Origin: Sphingobacteriaceae bacterium
GTDB taxonomy: Bacteria > Bacteroidota > Bacteroidia > Sphingobacteriales > Sphingobacteriaceae
NCBI GenBank assembly: GCA_947460275.1
Contig: CANHHZ010000027.1
Coordinates: 1 to 14,763 of the forward strand
Length of the DNA stretch: 14,763 bases
Reading direction: 5' to 3'
The notes below the pieces were generated by a model. It had not been told where the DNA came from and did not search any database. It saw nothing but the letters and a program-made list of their open reading frames with translations. The first letter of the stretch is position 1. The number at the start of each line of letters is the position of its first letter. Both the position numbers and the translations under genes were made by a program. This document shows positions 1 through 7,475 of this stretch, one piece after another.

Positions 1-2614
1 CTTGGTTCATTAAAGTGCTACAAACCGTTACACTACGCGAAGCATCTAATACGTGTATTGCTGGGCCCGAATAATTGGGCGCAATTTTTACCGCTGCATG
101 AATGCGAGAAGTGGTGGCGCCACCAATAATTAACGGAACGGTAAATCCTCCACGTTCCATTTCTTTCGCGAAATGAACCATCTCATCCAACGAAGGTGTT
201 ATTAAGCCACTTAATCCAATAATATCAGCATTAATTTCTCTGGCTTTTTTAATGATGTCTTGTGCGGGCACCATTACACCCATGTCTACAATCTCGAAAT
301 TATTGCAGGCCAATACCACGCCAACAATATTTTTGCCGATATCGTGCACATCGCCTTTTACAGTGGCAAGCAATATTTTTCCGGCCGATGAATTTTGGTC
401 TTGGTCCGGGTTGTCTAATTTTTCCTGCTCAATAAAAGGTAGTAAATAAGCAACTGCTTTTTTCATTACCCTAGCCGATTTTACCACCTGCGGCAAAAAC
501 ATTTTTCCCGCACCAAAAAGGTCGCCAACAATGTTCATTCCGTCCATTAAAGGGCCTTCAATTACTTGAATAGGTCGAGCATATTTCAGTCGGGCTTCTT
601 CAACATCATCATCCAAATACTCTATAATACCTTTTATCAAAGCGTGCGACAATCTTTCTTCTACACTTCCTTTGCGCCATTGTTCATCTCTAACTATTTC
701 TTTGCCTTTACTTTTTATGGTATCGGCATAGTCTACCAAGCGCTCAGTGGCGTCGTCTCGGCGGTTTAAAAGTACATCCTCTACACGTTCTAACAGTTCG
801 GGTGCAATTTCTTGGTACACCTCTAACATCCCCGCATTTACAATGCCCATGTCTAAGCCAGCATTTATGGCATGGTATAAAAATGCCGAGTGCATGGCTT
901 CGCGAACAGTGTTGTTTCCTCTAAAAGAGAAAGATATATTTGATACGCCACCACTTACTTTAGCTAGTGGCAAGTTTTGTTTGATCCATTTTGTAGCATT
1001 GATAAAATCGACTGCATAATTGTTATGCTCCTCCAATCCTGTGGCTACAGTTAAAATATTTGGATCAAAGATGATGTCTTGCGCCGGAAATCCTATTTCG
1101 TTAACTAAAATATCGTAGCTTCTTTTACAAATTTCAATTCTGCGTTGATAATTATCAGCTTGACCTTGTTCGTCGAAAGCCATCACCACCACTGCGGCGC
1201 CGTATTTCATGATTTTGTGGGCGCTTTCTTTAAATTTTTCTTCGCCTTCTTTTAAGGAAATAGAGTTTACAATTCCTTTTCCTTGCAAGCATTTTAATCC
1301 ATTCTCTATAACCGACCATTTTGAAGAATCGACCATGATTGGCAATTTAGCAATATCGGGTTCTGAGGCAATCAGATTTAAAAATTTGGTCATGGCTGCT
1401 TCCGAGTCGAGCATGCCTTCGTCCATGTTTACGTCTATGATTTGTGCCCCACCTTCTACCTGTTGCAGTGCAACGGCAAGGGCTGCCTCATAATCGCCAC
1501 TCAATATCAACTTCGAAAATTTTGGAGAACCGGTAATGTTTGTGCGCTCGCCAATATTTACAAATATACTTTCGGGAGTAATGGTAATGGGCTCTAAGCC
1601 ACTCAAACGCAAATGTGGAGCAACTTGAGGAATTTTTCTTGGTTTTGCTTTTTGTGCTTGTTTGGCAATGCAGCCAATATGTTCGGGCGTGGTGCCGCAA
1701 CAACCACCCACAATATTTACAAAGCCGGAAGTGATAAAGTCATCCACCAGATGTGCAGTTTGGTGAGGAAGCTCATCATAAGCACCAAATTCGTTTGGCA
1801 AACCAGCATTTGGATAAGCAGAAATATAGCATCCGGCTTTTGCAGATAGTTCTTCAATGTGCGGACGCATTTCTTTCGCACCTAATGCACAGTTAAATCC
1901 AATGCTTAAAGGTTTGGCATGTGCTACCGAGTTTAAAAAAGCTTCGGCAGTTTGACCCGATAAAGTACGGCCAGAAGCATCGGTAATGGTACCAGAAATC
2001 ATGATTTCCAGTTTTTTGCCAATTACTTCTTCATATTTTTTGATGGCTACAATTGCCGCTTTTGCATTTAAAGTGTCAAAAATGGTTTCTATTAAAAGTA
2101 CATCGGCGCCACCATCTACTAAACCACGCACTTGTTCGTAGTAAGCAGCCTCTAATTCATCAAAGTAGACGGCACGGTAACCCGGGTCGTTTACATTGGG
2201 CGACATGGAAAGCGTTCTGTTTGTTGGGCCAATGGCGCCAGCCACAAAGCATTTTCTGTCGGGGTTTTGCGCCATAAATTCGGCAACAGCTGTTTTGGCA
2301 ACTTTGGCTCCTTCAAAACTTAGCTCGTAAGCCAGGTCTTCCATTTGGTAGTCGGCCATAGAGATACGCTGTGTGCTAAACGTATTGGTTTCTATAATGT
2401 CAGCTCCGGCGTTTAAGTATTCCAGATGAATGGCTTTAATAATATCTGGGCGGGTAATATTTAGTAAATCGTTATTTCCTTTTACATCGCAAGGGTGATT
2501 TTTAAAGCGATCGCCTCTAAAATCTTGTTCGGTTAAGGTATAACGTTGTATCATGGTGCCCATTGCACCATCAATCACCAATATTCTCTTTTCTAATTCT
2601 TCTCTTATGCTCAT
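1..2614 (-). CDS. metH: Cobalamin-dependent methionine synthase, N-terminal 871 residues (runs off the window)
   Basis: Transfers a methyl group from methyl-tetrahydrofolate to homocysteine through cobalamin, giving methionine in the cytoplasm. The frame is open from the ATG at 2612-2614 to the window edge and follows E. coli MetH closely throughout. The order is a homocysteine-binding barrel (about residues 1-320) with zinc ligands Cys242 (GFNCALG) and Cys305/Cys306 (GGCCGTTP), a pterin-binding barrel starting near FVNIGERTNITGS, a cobalamin cap region (GKMFLPQVVKSARVMK), and a B12-binding Rossmann domain with the DVHDIGKN motif, whose His757 is the lower cobalt ligand. SGLITPSLDEM and GGATTS follow. 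The adenosylmethionine-dependent reactivation domain lies beyond position 1. A SAM-I riboswitch at 2743-2840 precedes the gene, so expression should fall when SAM is abundant. No frameshift was seen. The identification is very secure. Confidence 0.97.
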   Translation of the reverse strand, partial: MSIREELEKRILVIDGAMGTMIQRYTLTEQDFRGDRFKNHPCDVKGNNDLLNITRPDIIKAIHLEYLNAGADIIETNTFSTQRISMADYQMEDLAYELSFEGAKVAKTAVAEFMAQNPDRKCFVAGAIGPTNRTLSMSPNVNDPGYRAVYFDELEAAYYEQVRGLVDGGADVLLIETIFDTLNAKAAIVAIKKYEEVIGKKLEIMISGTITDASGRTLSGQTAEAFLNSVAHAKPLSIGFNCALGAKEMRPHIEELSAKAGCYISAYPNAGLPNEFGAYDELPHQTAHLVDDFITSGFVNIVGGCCGTTPEHIGCIAKQAQKAKPRKIPQVAPHLRLSGLEPITITPESIFVNIGERTNITGSPKFSKLILSGDYEAALAVALQQVEGGAQIIDVNMDEGMLDSEAAMTKFLNLIASEPDIAKLPIMVDSSKWSVIENGLKCLQGKGIVNSISLKEGEEKFKESAHKIMKYGAAVVVMAFDEQGQADNYQRRIEICKRSYDILVNEIGFPAQDIIFDPNILTVATGLEEHNNYAVDFINATKWIKQNLPLAKVSGGVSNISFSFRGNNTVREAMHSAFLYHAINAGLDMGIVNAGMLEVYQEIAPELLERVEDVLLNRRDDATERLVDYADTIKSKGKEIVRDEQWRKGSVEERLSHALIKGIIEYLDDDVEEARLKYARPIQVIEGPLMDGMNIVGDLFGAGKMFLPQVVKSARVMKKAVAYLLPFIEQEKLDNPDQDQNSSAGKILLATVKGDVHDIGKNIVGVVLACNNFEIVDMGVMVPAQDIIKKAREINADIIGLSGLITPSLDEMVHFAKEMERGGFTVPLIIGGATTSRIHAAVKIAPNYSGPAIHVLDASRSVTVCSTLMNQ

Positions 2615-2622
2615 TTTTTATT

Positions 2623-2701
2623 GAGGTATGAGATTTGAGATTTGAGATTTGAAAAAAAGGCCAAATTAGTCCTAAATCTCACATCTAATGTCTCACATCT
2701 C
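2623..2701. repeat. Inverted heptad repeat between riboswitch and metH start
   Basis: Two arms of 7-bp units face each other. The arm at 2623-2650 reads GAGGTAT followed by three GAGATTT units. The arm at 2674-2701, read on the minus strand, is GAGATGT GAGACAT TAGATGT GAGATTT. In the metH leader transcript the inner parts (AGATGTGAGATTT with AAATCTCAAATCT) pair at 12 of 13 positions, and the outer parts pair imperfectly, around a loop that holds TTTGGCC and a run of seven T. It lies between aptamer and start codon, so it may form part of the expression platform. It may equally be a dispersed Bacteroidota repeat that landed there. Confidence 0.7.
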
Positions 2702-2707
2702 TTTGGC
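2652..2707 (-). terminator. Possible riboswitch-controlled terminator in the metH leader
   Basis: On the minus strand GCCAAA (2707-2702) can pair with TTTGGC (2665-2660), which is followed by C and seven T (2658-2652). An inner TTAG/CTAA pairing (2688-2685 with 2669-2666) could extend the stem across a 13-nt bulge. The T-run and the position after a SAM-I aptamer fit an intrinsic terminator. The large loop makes it weak, and it competes with the heptad hairpin, whose arms overlap it. Confidence 0.35.
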
Positions 2708-2742
2708 TTATTGAAAAAGTCGGCGGTGGTTATTTCCTTAAA

Positions 2743-2840
2743 CTTATCTTTTCCCGCATTTTCGGGATAGAATGTAGCACCTTGTTAGCACAGGTTGCTA
2801 AGACATCACAGGGTCTAATCCCTCCGCCTTTCTTTATAAG
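2743..2840 (-). ncRNA. SAM-I (S-box) riboswitch aptamer upstream of metH
   Basis: Read on the minus strand, the element begins CTTATAAAG and ends AGATAAG, which form the closing P1 helix. In between are the S-box signatures GGCGGAGGGATTAGACCC (P2 and kink-turn side), TTAGCAACC, AAGGTGCTA, and a P4-type hairpin TCCCG-AAAATG-CGGGA. This order matches the SAM-I consensus. SAM-I aptamers bind S-adenosylmethionine and normally switch off methionine-synthesis genes. Here the next gene downstream is metH, 128 nt away. Confidence 0.93.
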
Positions 2841-2874
2841 CTTTTGCAAAAATGCAACAAAGTGATGTTAATTC

Positions 2875-2882
2875 CAAATATA
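2875..2882 (-). promoter_or_regulatory. Likely metH promoter, -7 box TATATTTG
   Basis: The minus strand carries TATATTTG, an exact TAnnTTTG match to the Bacteroidota -7 box, about 35 nt before the riboswitch. This would start the transcript shortly before the aptamer. No TTTG at the usual 19-21 nt spacing is clear; the nearest lies 15 nt away, inside the preceding terminator hairpin. Confidence 0.55.
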
Positions 2883-2888
2883 ATTACA

Positions 2889-2914
2889 AAGGCCATGCAA
2901 ATTTGCACGGCCTT
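2889..2914 (-). terminator. Hairpin terminator after the BI-1 gene
   Basis: The arms AAGGCCGTGCAAA and TTTGCATGGCCTT pair along 13 bp with a single G-T wobble and almost no loop, 28 nt after the BI-1 stop codon. The following minus-strand sequence (TTTGTAATTATATTT) is T-rich but not a clean run. It separates the BI-1 transcript from the metH leader. Confidence 0.6.
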
Positions 2915-2942
2915 CGGTATAAAATTTTGAAAAATTAGTTTT

Positions 2943-3698
2943 TTATTTTCTACTTCCAAAAATTCGGAGTAAAAACAAAAAGATATTTAAGAAATCTAGA
3001 TACAGTGACAAAGCCGCAACAATTGCCATTTTTTTAGACTCTACCTGCAATACTTGTTCGCCGCTGGCTTCGATCCCTTCGCCAATTCTTTTTATCTTCT
3101 GTACATCGTATGCGGTTAAGGCTGTAAAAATAGCAATACCCACAAAAGCCATAAACATGCTAAATTGTTCGCTTTGTAAAAACATATTAATTAAGCCTGC
3201 TATAACCAAGCCAATTACGCCTACCATTAAAATGGGACCAAATTTGCTTAAATCAATATTAGTGGTGTACCCCATAAAAGCCATGATGCCAAATATACCT
3301 GCTGCAGCGGCAAAGCAACTTACCACAGATGAAGAAGTATAGGTAAGCATGATAAAACTAAGACTTACCCCTGTTAAAACAGAGTATAAAACGAAGATGC
3401 TCACCAATGCGGCATAAGATAACCTACTTAAACCAAAACCCATGGTAAGCACCAAGGCCAAAGGCGAAAACATTGCCACATAACCAAAAATAGACATGCT
3501 AGCACGACCCGTATTTGGATTGATGTTGATTAAATATTGCATTAAGCTATCAGTAGTGCCAAAAAGGTAAGCTGCCGCACTAGATAAGCTTAAAGCTACA
3601 AACATCCATAAAAAAACATTGGCAAAGAATTTTTTAGATACACTGCTTTCTTGTACAAAAACAGTATTGTCTTGATATTGATAATTTTGTTGTTCCAT
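2943..3698 (-). CDS. Bax inhibitor-1 / YccA family membrane protein
   Basis: 251 residues, with a polar N-terminus of about 24 residues followed by seven hydrophobic segments, the layout of bacterial BI-1 proteins (YccA, YbhL, YetJ). Family signatures are visible: GYTTNIDLSKFGPIL in the middle, TAYDVQKIK before the sixth segment, and the C-terminal LYLDFLNIFLFLLRIFG. The two Asp residues in TAYD and LYLD correspond to the pair that controls pH-sensitive calcium leak in Bacillus YetJ. The family sits in the inner membrane. In E. coli YccA inhibits the FtsH protease, and other members conduct calcium. Which role applies here cannot be told. The gene starts 34 nt after the upstream 188-residue gene on the same strand, so the two are probably co-transcribed. 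Confidence 0.9.
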   Translation of the reverse strand: MEQQNYQYQDNTVFVQESSVSKKFFANVFLWMFVALSLSSAAAYLFGTTDSLMQYLININPNTGRASMSIFGYVAMFSPLALVLTMGFGLSRLSYAALVSIFVLYSVLTGVSLSFIMLTYTSSSVVSCFAAAAGIFGIMAFMGYTTNIDLSKFGPILMVGVIGLVIAGLINMFLQSEQFSMFMAFVGIAIFTALTAYDVQKIKRIGEGIEASGEQVLQVESKKMAIVAALSLYLDFLNIFLFLLRIFGSRK

Positions 3699-3732
3699 TT
3701 TATTTTAAATTTATTAGGTTAAAATTAATATT

Positions 3733-4299
3733 TTAATTTAATCTTTTTGTCAATAATTCTTCAACTTTTTTGAAAACCTGCAGCGGTTTCAGTTTACGCC
3801 AATGCAAATCGTCTAGCTCTCCCCCAAAGTTAAGGTAATAATCTATATTATGGTCTCTAAATTCTTTGATCACATGTTCGGTGAAATTGATGCCCGCAAT
3901 CCATCCATCTTCCACATCCTGAAACCATTCTTCGTAATAACTATCATCTGAGGCATGAAAGTTTAATACATTTTCACCTATCAAAATAAACTTGTTGATA
4001 CCTTCGGCTATCATCAGTTCGATAATTTCTCGCTTCAGTAGCATGATGTCATTGTTGATGGTGTCGTTCCATTCGCCCATTAATTCTATAATAGCGTAGT
4101 TTGTATCATAATCGGTAAACAACACTTTAATGTAAAGGGTTTGCGATCCAAAGCAATCCCATTGGGGATGAATGAGGAAATTATAAAGCTGCTTATCGAA
4201 ATAAAACTCTGAATATTCGGTGTTAAAGAATGGCGAAAGCTGATCTTCGGCAGCAATGTAATCGTCTCTCCACAAGTAAAAAGGTTCTATTTCGTGCAT
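3733..4299 (-). CDS. Conserved hypothetical protein, 188 residues, unrecognised
   Basis: I do not recognise a named family. The protein is acidic, rich in Trp, Tyr and Phe, has no signal peptide or membrane segment, and is probably cytoplasmic. It alternates strand-like stretches (QTLYIKVLFTDY, NYAIIELMGEW, KFILIGENVLNF) with helices (LKREIIELMIAEGI, HVIKEFRDHNI, VFKKVEELLTKR), which suggests a compact alpha/beta fold. The ATG at 4299 lies 28 nt after the murQ stop codon, a gap filled by a heptad repeat, and its stop is 34 nt before the BI-1 start. This suggests an operon murQ - this gene - BI-1. Its even composition, matching its core-gene neighbours, favours an ordinary conserved gene of the lineage. 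Confidence 0.75.
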   Translation of the reverse strand: MHEIEPFYLWRDDYIAAEDQLSPFFNTEYSEFYFDKQLYNFLIHPQWDCFGSQTLYIKVLFTDYDTNYAIIELMGEWNDTINNDIMLLKREIIELMIAEGINKFILIGENVLNFHASDDSYYEEWFQDVEDGWIAGINFTEHVIKEFRDHNIDYYLNFGGELDDLHWRKLKPLQVFKKVEELLTKRLN

Positions 4300-4302
4300 T
4301 AT

Positions 4303-4330
4303 TGGCGTTATGGGTTACGAGTTATGGTTA
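4303..4330 (-). repeat. CATAACY-type heptad array at the murQ/hypothetical junction
   Basis: On the minus strand the gap after the murQ stop reads TAACCA TAACTCG TAACCCA TAACGCC, a 7-bp periodic array in which the stop codon TAA forms the first unit. The same unit appears in opposite orientation at 7441-7472. The bases CATAACTC..AACCCATAAC are shared by both sites. Confidence 0.7.
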
Positions 4331-5146
4331 ACCTTTACTTGATTCGACGGCTTTTCGTACACTGCCATATTTTTTCAATAAGGATGCTGCCAATTCTTGG
4401 TCAATGTTTAATTCTTTCATCACCATTTTCGTGCCACGGTCTACCAATTTATGATTGGTCAGCTGCATGTCCACCATTTTATTGCCTTTTACACGGCCCA
4501 ATTTTATCATTACCGTGGTGCTTAGCATATTAAGTACCAATTTTTGTGCAGTTCCCGATTTCATGCGGGTAGAACCCGTAATAAATTCAGGGCCAGCAAC
4601 AACTTCAACAGGAAAATCTGATGCAGCAACAATTGGTCCGCCTACATTGCAAATGATGCAGCCAGTTAAAACGCCATGCTCACGGGCCTTGTTTAGCCCG
4701 CCCACTACGTAAGGTGTTGTGCCCGATGCGGCTAAGCCGATCAAACAATCTGTTTCGTTAATGTTGTAAGCTTGTAAGTCTGTCCAAGCTTGTTGCTCAT
4801 CGTCTTCGGCAAACTCCACTGCTTTGCGAATTGCTGCATCTCCACCGGCAATTATGCCCACCACTTTGTCAAAATCTACTCCAAAAGTAGGCGGACATTC
4901 AGAAGCATCAACCACGCCTAAGCGGCCACTGGTTCCTGCGCCTATGTAAAATAATCGGCCTCCGTTTTGCATTCTTTCTGCTACGGCAACAGCCAATTTT
5001 TCTATTTGAGGTAACGCTTTTTCTACCGCAAGTGGAACCAACTTGTCTTCCTCATTTATATTTTTCAAAATTTCTAATACCGACATTTTATCAATATCAC
5101 GATAGTTAGAATCTTGCTCAGTTATCCTGTCCATAGTAGTACTCAT
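4328..5146 (-). CDS. murQ: N-acetylmuramic acid 6-phosphate etherase
   Basis: Cleaves the lactyl ether of MurNAc-6-phosphate to GlcNAc-6-phosphate and lactate in cytoplasmic peptidoglycan recycling. The SIS sugar-isomerase fold is evident in GAGTSGRLGVVDASECPPTFG and in the serine-rich LAASGTTPYV and TGSTRMKSGTAQKLVLNMLS stretches. With the start at 5146, the expected acidic residues are Glu83 (in ASECPPT) and Glu114 (in EFAEDDEQ), matching E. coli Glu84 and its partner. I chose the ATG at 5146 (MSTTMDRITEQ) because homology begins there; an in-frame ATG at 5203 would add 19 residues that look unrelated to the family. At 272 residues it is about 25 shorter than E. coli MurQ, lacking part of the C-terminal helical tail. 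It leads the minus-strand row with the hypothetical gene and BI-1. Confidence 0.95.
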   Translation of the reverse strand: MSTTMDRITEQDSNYRDIDKMSVLEILKNINEEDKLVPLAVEKALPQIEKLAVAVAERMQNGGRLFYIGAGTSGRLGVVDASECPPTFGVDFDKVVGIIAGGDAAIRKAVEFAEDDEQQAWTDLQAYNINETDCLIGLAASGTTPYVVGGLNKAREHGVLTGCIICNVGGPIVAASDFPVEVVAGPEFITGSTRMKSGTAQKLVLNMLSTTVMIKLGRVKGNKMVDMQLTNHKLVDRGTKMVMKELNIDQELAASLLKKYGSVRKAVESSKG

Positions 5147-5296
5147 TTGCGTAAAGTTCGGCATTTTTTCAATTAACAGGAAATATTCCGCATAAATCCG
5201 CAATTTTAATCATTATTGTGGTTTTAAATACGATTTATATCGGAATAAAATAGAAATGTTAAGCCACTTCTTCCTAAGAAATATACTTATTTTTTA

Positions 5297-5304
5297 TAGC
5301 TTTG
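5297..5304 (+). promoter_or_regulatory. Likely promoter of the S41 protease, -7 box TAGCTTTG
   Basis: TAGCTTTG is an exact TAnnTTTG match ending 12 nt before the ATG at 5317. If used, transcription would start only about 6-8 nt upstream of the start codon, giving a nearly leaderless mRNA. No clear -33 TTTG is present. Confidence 0.5.
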
Positions 5305-5316
5305 TAATGGTCAAAA

Positions 5317-6930
5317 ATGAAAAAAAGCACACGTTTTAACATCTTTATCGCATCAACCTATTTTGTAACCTTGGTAGGGGGAATATATTTTGGCTATAAA
5401 TTTTTAAAAGAGCAAGGTTTTGAATTGCAAGCCTACAATCCTGCGCCAGCAAACCATCAAAAGAAAAAAGTAGCCGATATTATTCATATCATCAACAAAA
5501 ACTACGTTGATGAAGTAAATGCTGATAGTTTACAAAATTTGCCCATAGATAGTTTATTGCACGGCTTAGACCCTCATAGCATGTACTTGCCGCCAGAAAA
5601 GGCTTTTGAAATGGCCGAAAATTTGGAGGGTACTTTTGAGGGTATTGGCGTAGAATATTATATTCTTAACGATACTTTGTTGGTGACCAATGTGCTAAAA
5701 GATGGGCCTGCTTTTTTGGCAGGCATCAAGCAGGGCGATAAAATACTTAAAGTTGATACTGCAGTAATTAGTGGTAAATTTTTACCCCGTTCGGCTATGA
5801 TTGGCAAGATAAAAGGTAAAAAAGGCACTTCTGTACAATTAACCATTGCTCGAAATGGAATAAATACACCCGCTGTCCTTAATGTAAAACGTGGAAAAAT
5901 AGCTGTAAGTAGTATTGACGCTAGTTACCTGCTTAATCCAGAAACAGGTTACATTCGCATTGGTAAATTTGGAGCCAATACCGAGGGTGATTTTACTGCG
6001 GCTATCAAATTGCTCAAGGCCAAAGGGATGAAGAAAATGGTGCTCGATTTGCGAGACAATGGCGGAGGATACTTAGATGCAGCTATTGGGCTGGCCAACC
6101 AGTTTTTGCCCGAAAATAAATTAATAGTTTATACCCAAGGCAAACATGAGCCACGTACCGATTATTTTTCGACCGGAGGAGGGGAGTTTGAACAAGGTAA
6201 GTTGGTTGTTTTGATTAACGAAAATTCTGCCTCGGCTAGTGAAATTTTTGCCGGTGCCATACAAGATTTAGATAGAGGTACTATTGTAGGCAGACGTTCT
6301 TTTGGGAAAGGTTTGGTGCAAGAACAATTTAATTTCGAGGATGGTTCTGCGCTAAATTTAACCATTGCTAGGTATTACACACCTTTAGGTCGAAATATCC
6401 AGAAATCTTACAAAAACGGTTATACCGCTTATCAACACGAAGTTGAAGATCGACTAAACGAAAGCGAGACCACAGCAAAAGCCCTTAAAAATAAAGATAG
6501 CTTGTTGCGCAAGGCACCAGTTTATACCACACAAAGCGGTAAAAAAGTTTATGGCGGTGGTGGCATACAGCCCGATATACAAGTTAAAATAGATTTAGCA
6601 AGTTACACCAAGTTTTACGCTACGCTAGCCGAAAAAAAAGTGCTTTCTGATTTTGTATTGGATGTGTTGACGGATAAATATACCCAATCTTTTGTAGCGC
6701 AAAACTTAACTAGTTTTACCATAAGCGAGGCCGATTTTAAAAGTCTTGTCAAATATATTCAAGCCAGGGGTATCGCTTTAGATGCTAAACAATTTTCAGC
6801 TTCAAAAGAATTGATTGCCAACGATTTGAAATTAATGCTATGCAAGTATTATCTTGGTGATATGGGTTTTTACAGAGCATATAATCTCAATGATCCTGCC
6901 ATTAAACAAGCGTTAAATAGCTTGCAATAA
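5317..6930 (+). CDS. C-terminal processing protease, S41A family
   Basis: A PDZ-regulated serine protease of the Prc/CtpA type. Residues 7-29 form a membrane anchor or uncleaved signal, placing the enzyme in the periplasm. A short helical region (HIINKNYVDEV, LLHGLDPHSMYL) leads into a PDZ domain at about 105-190, recognised by EGIGVEY, KDGPAFLAGIKQGDKIL and the following strand. The S41 core follows with YIRIGKFG, LDLRDNGGG and NENSASASEIFAGAIQD. The catalytic serine is Ser306, Lys331 (SFGKG) is exactly 25 residues on, and Gln335 follows at +4, the same spacing as Ser452/Lys477/Gln481 in E. coli Prc, so it should be active. The C-terminal part (about 400-537) carries GGIQPDI and a helical tail. 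It stands alone on the plus strand and meets the GNAT gene end to end, with three bases between stop codons. Confidence 0.95.
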   Translation: MKKSTRFNIFIASTYFVTLVGGIYFGYKFLKEQGFELQAYNPAPANHQKKKVADIIHIINKNYVDEVNADSLQNLPIDSLLHGLDPHSMYLPPEKAFEMAENLEGTFEGIGVEYYILNDTLLVTNVLKDGPAFLAGIKQGDKILKVDTAVISGKFLPRSAMIGKIKGKKGTSVQLTIARNGINTPAVLNVKRGKIAVSSIDASYLLNPETGYIRIGKFGANTEGDFTAAIKLLKAKGMKKMVLDLRDNGGGYLDAAIGLANQFLPENKLIVYTQGKHEPRTDYFSTGGGEFEQGKLVVLINENSASASEIFAGAIQDLDRGTIVGRRSFGKGLVQEQFNFEDGSALNLTIARYYTPLGRNIQKSYKNGYTAYQHEVEDRLNESETTAKALKNKDSLLRKAPVYTTQSGKKVYGGGGIQPDIQVKIDLASYTKFYATLAEKKVLSDFVLDVLTDKYTQSFVAQNLTSFTISEADFKSLVKYIQARGIALDAKQFSASKELIANDLKLMLCKYYLGDMGFYRAYNLNDPAIKQALNSLQ

Positions 6931-6933
6931 TGC

Positions 6934-7446
6934 CTAAACCTTAATTTCGAACAGGTTTAAGCCAATGCCTTCGTAATGTTTAGGCAAACCACTCTCTTTT
7001 CCAATGGTAATGCTACCCGCATGTGCAAAGCCGCATCCTGTGTAATAGGTCAATAGTTTAGCGTTGTCTGCCCAAGTATCCATTCTTATGTATTGCAAAT
7101 TATGGTTTAAACAATAAGTCTTAGCCCAATTTATAATGGTTTTTACAAAGGCAAATCCTCTAAAACTAGGGTGTGTTACAATCCGATGAATGTATATTGA
7201 GGGTTGTGTATCTCGCTCTTCCCAAATTTGAGGGTCGTTAAAAGTAACGGCAAAAATGCAGGCCGGTTGCTTGCCTATTAAAATTTGATATTGCCTATTT
7301 TCGGAAATTTCTTGCATTACCAATTGCCTATCAAAACCTTGCCAATGTTTGTTAAACACCTTTTTTTGGTGGGCAATGGCCATGTCATAAAACTCAAAAA
7401 TTAAGTCTACATCTTGAGGTTTACTGTTGATGAACTTAAAACTCAT
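6934..7446 (-). CDS. GNAT-family N-acetyltransferase
   Basis: 170 residues with the GNAT layout: an N-terminal helix pair (LIFEFYDMAIAHQ), a central sheet (ACIFAVTFNDPQ), the acetyl-CoA binding strand and helix YIHRIVTHPSFRGFAF-VKTIINWAK, then YIRMDTWADNAKLLTYYTGCGF, the usual motif B ending in the C-terminal strands. The pyrophosphate loop RGFAFV departs from the usual RGxGxG/A, as seen in several small-molecule acetyltransferases. The substrate cannot be told. It lies 29 nt downstream of der on the same strand, and its ATG falls inside a heptad repeat array. The stop codon is almost flush with that of the convergent S41 protease, and no terminator is visible in between. Confidence 0.85.
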   Translation of the reverse strand: MSFKFINSKPQDVDLIFEFYDMAIAHQKKVFNKHWQGFDRQLVMQEISENRQYQILIGKQPACIFAVTFNDPQIWEERDTQPSIYIHRIVTHPSFRGFAFVKTIINWAKTYCLNHNLQYIRMDTWADNAKLLTYYTGCGFAHAGSITIGKESGLPKHYEGIGLNLFEIKV

Positions 7447-7472
7447 AACTCACAACCCATAACACGTAACCC
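7441..7472 (+). repeat. CATAACY-type heptad array at the der/GNAT junction
   Basis: The plus strand reads CATAACT CACAACC CATAACA CGTAACC, four 7-bp units filling the gap between the der stop codon (7476-7478) and the GNAT gene. The GNAT start codon (complement of 7444-7446) is part of the first unit. The array is an inverted relative of that at 4303-4330. Confidence 0.7.
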
Positions 7473-7475
7473 AAA

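Noticed and set aside
1488..1703. Minus-strand frame of 71 residues inside metH
   Set aside because: It overlaps the homocysteine/pterin domain junction in another frame and has no protein-like pattern; it is a shadow of metH.
1..2614. Possible frameshift or split in metH
   Set aside because: The translated frame follows E. coli MetH from the start codon to the window edge without an interruption; the gene is only cut by the window.
2623..2701. Heptad arrays as a CRISPR array
   Set aside because: The units are 7 bp with no spacers, arranged as an inverted repeat, and no cas genes are present.
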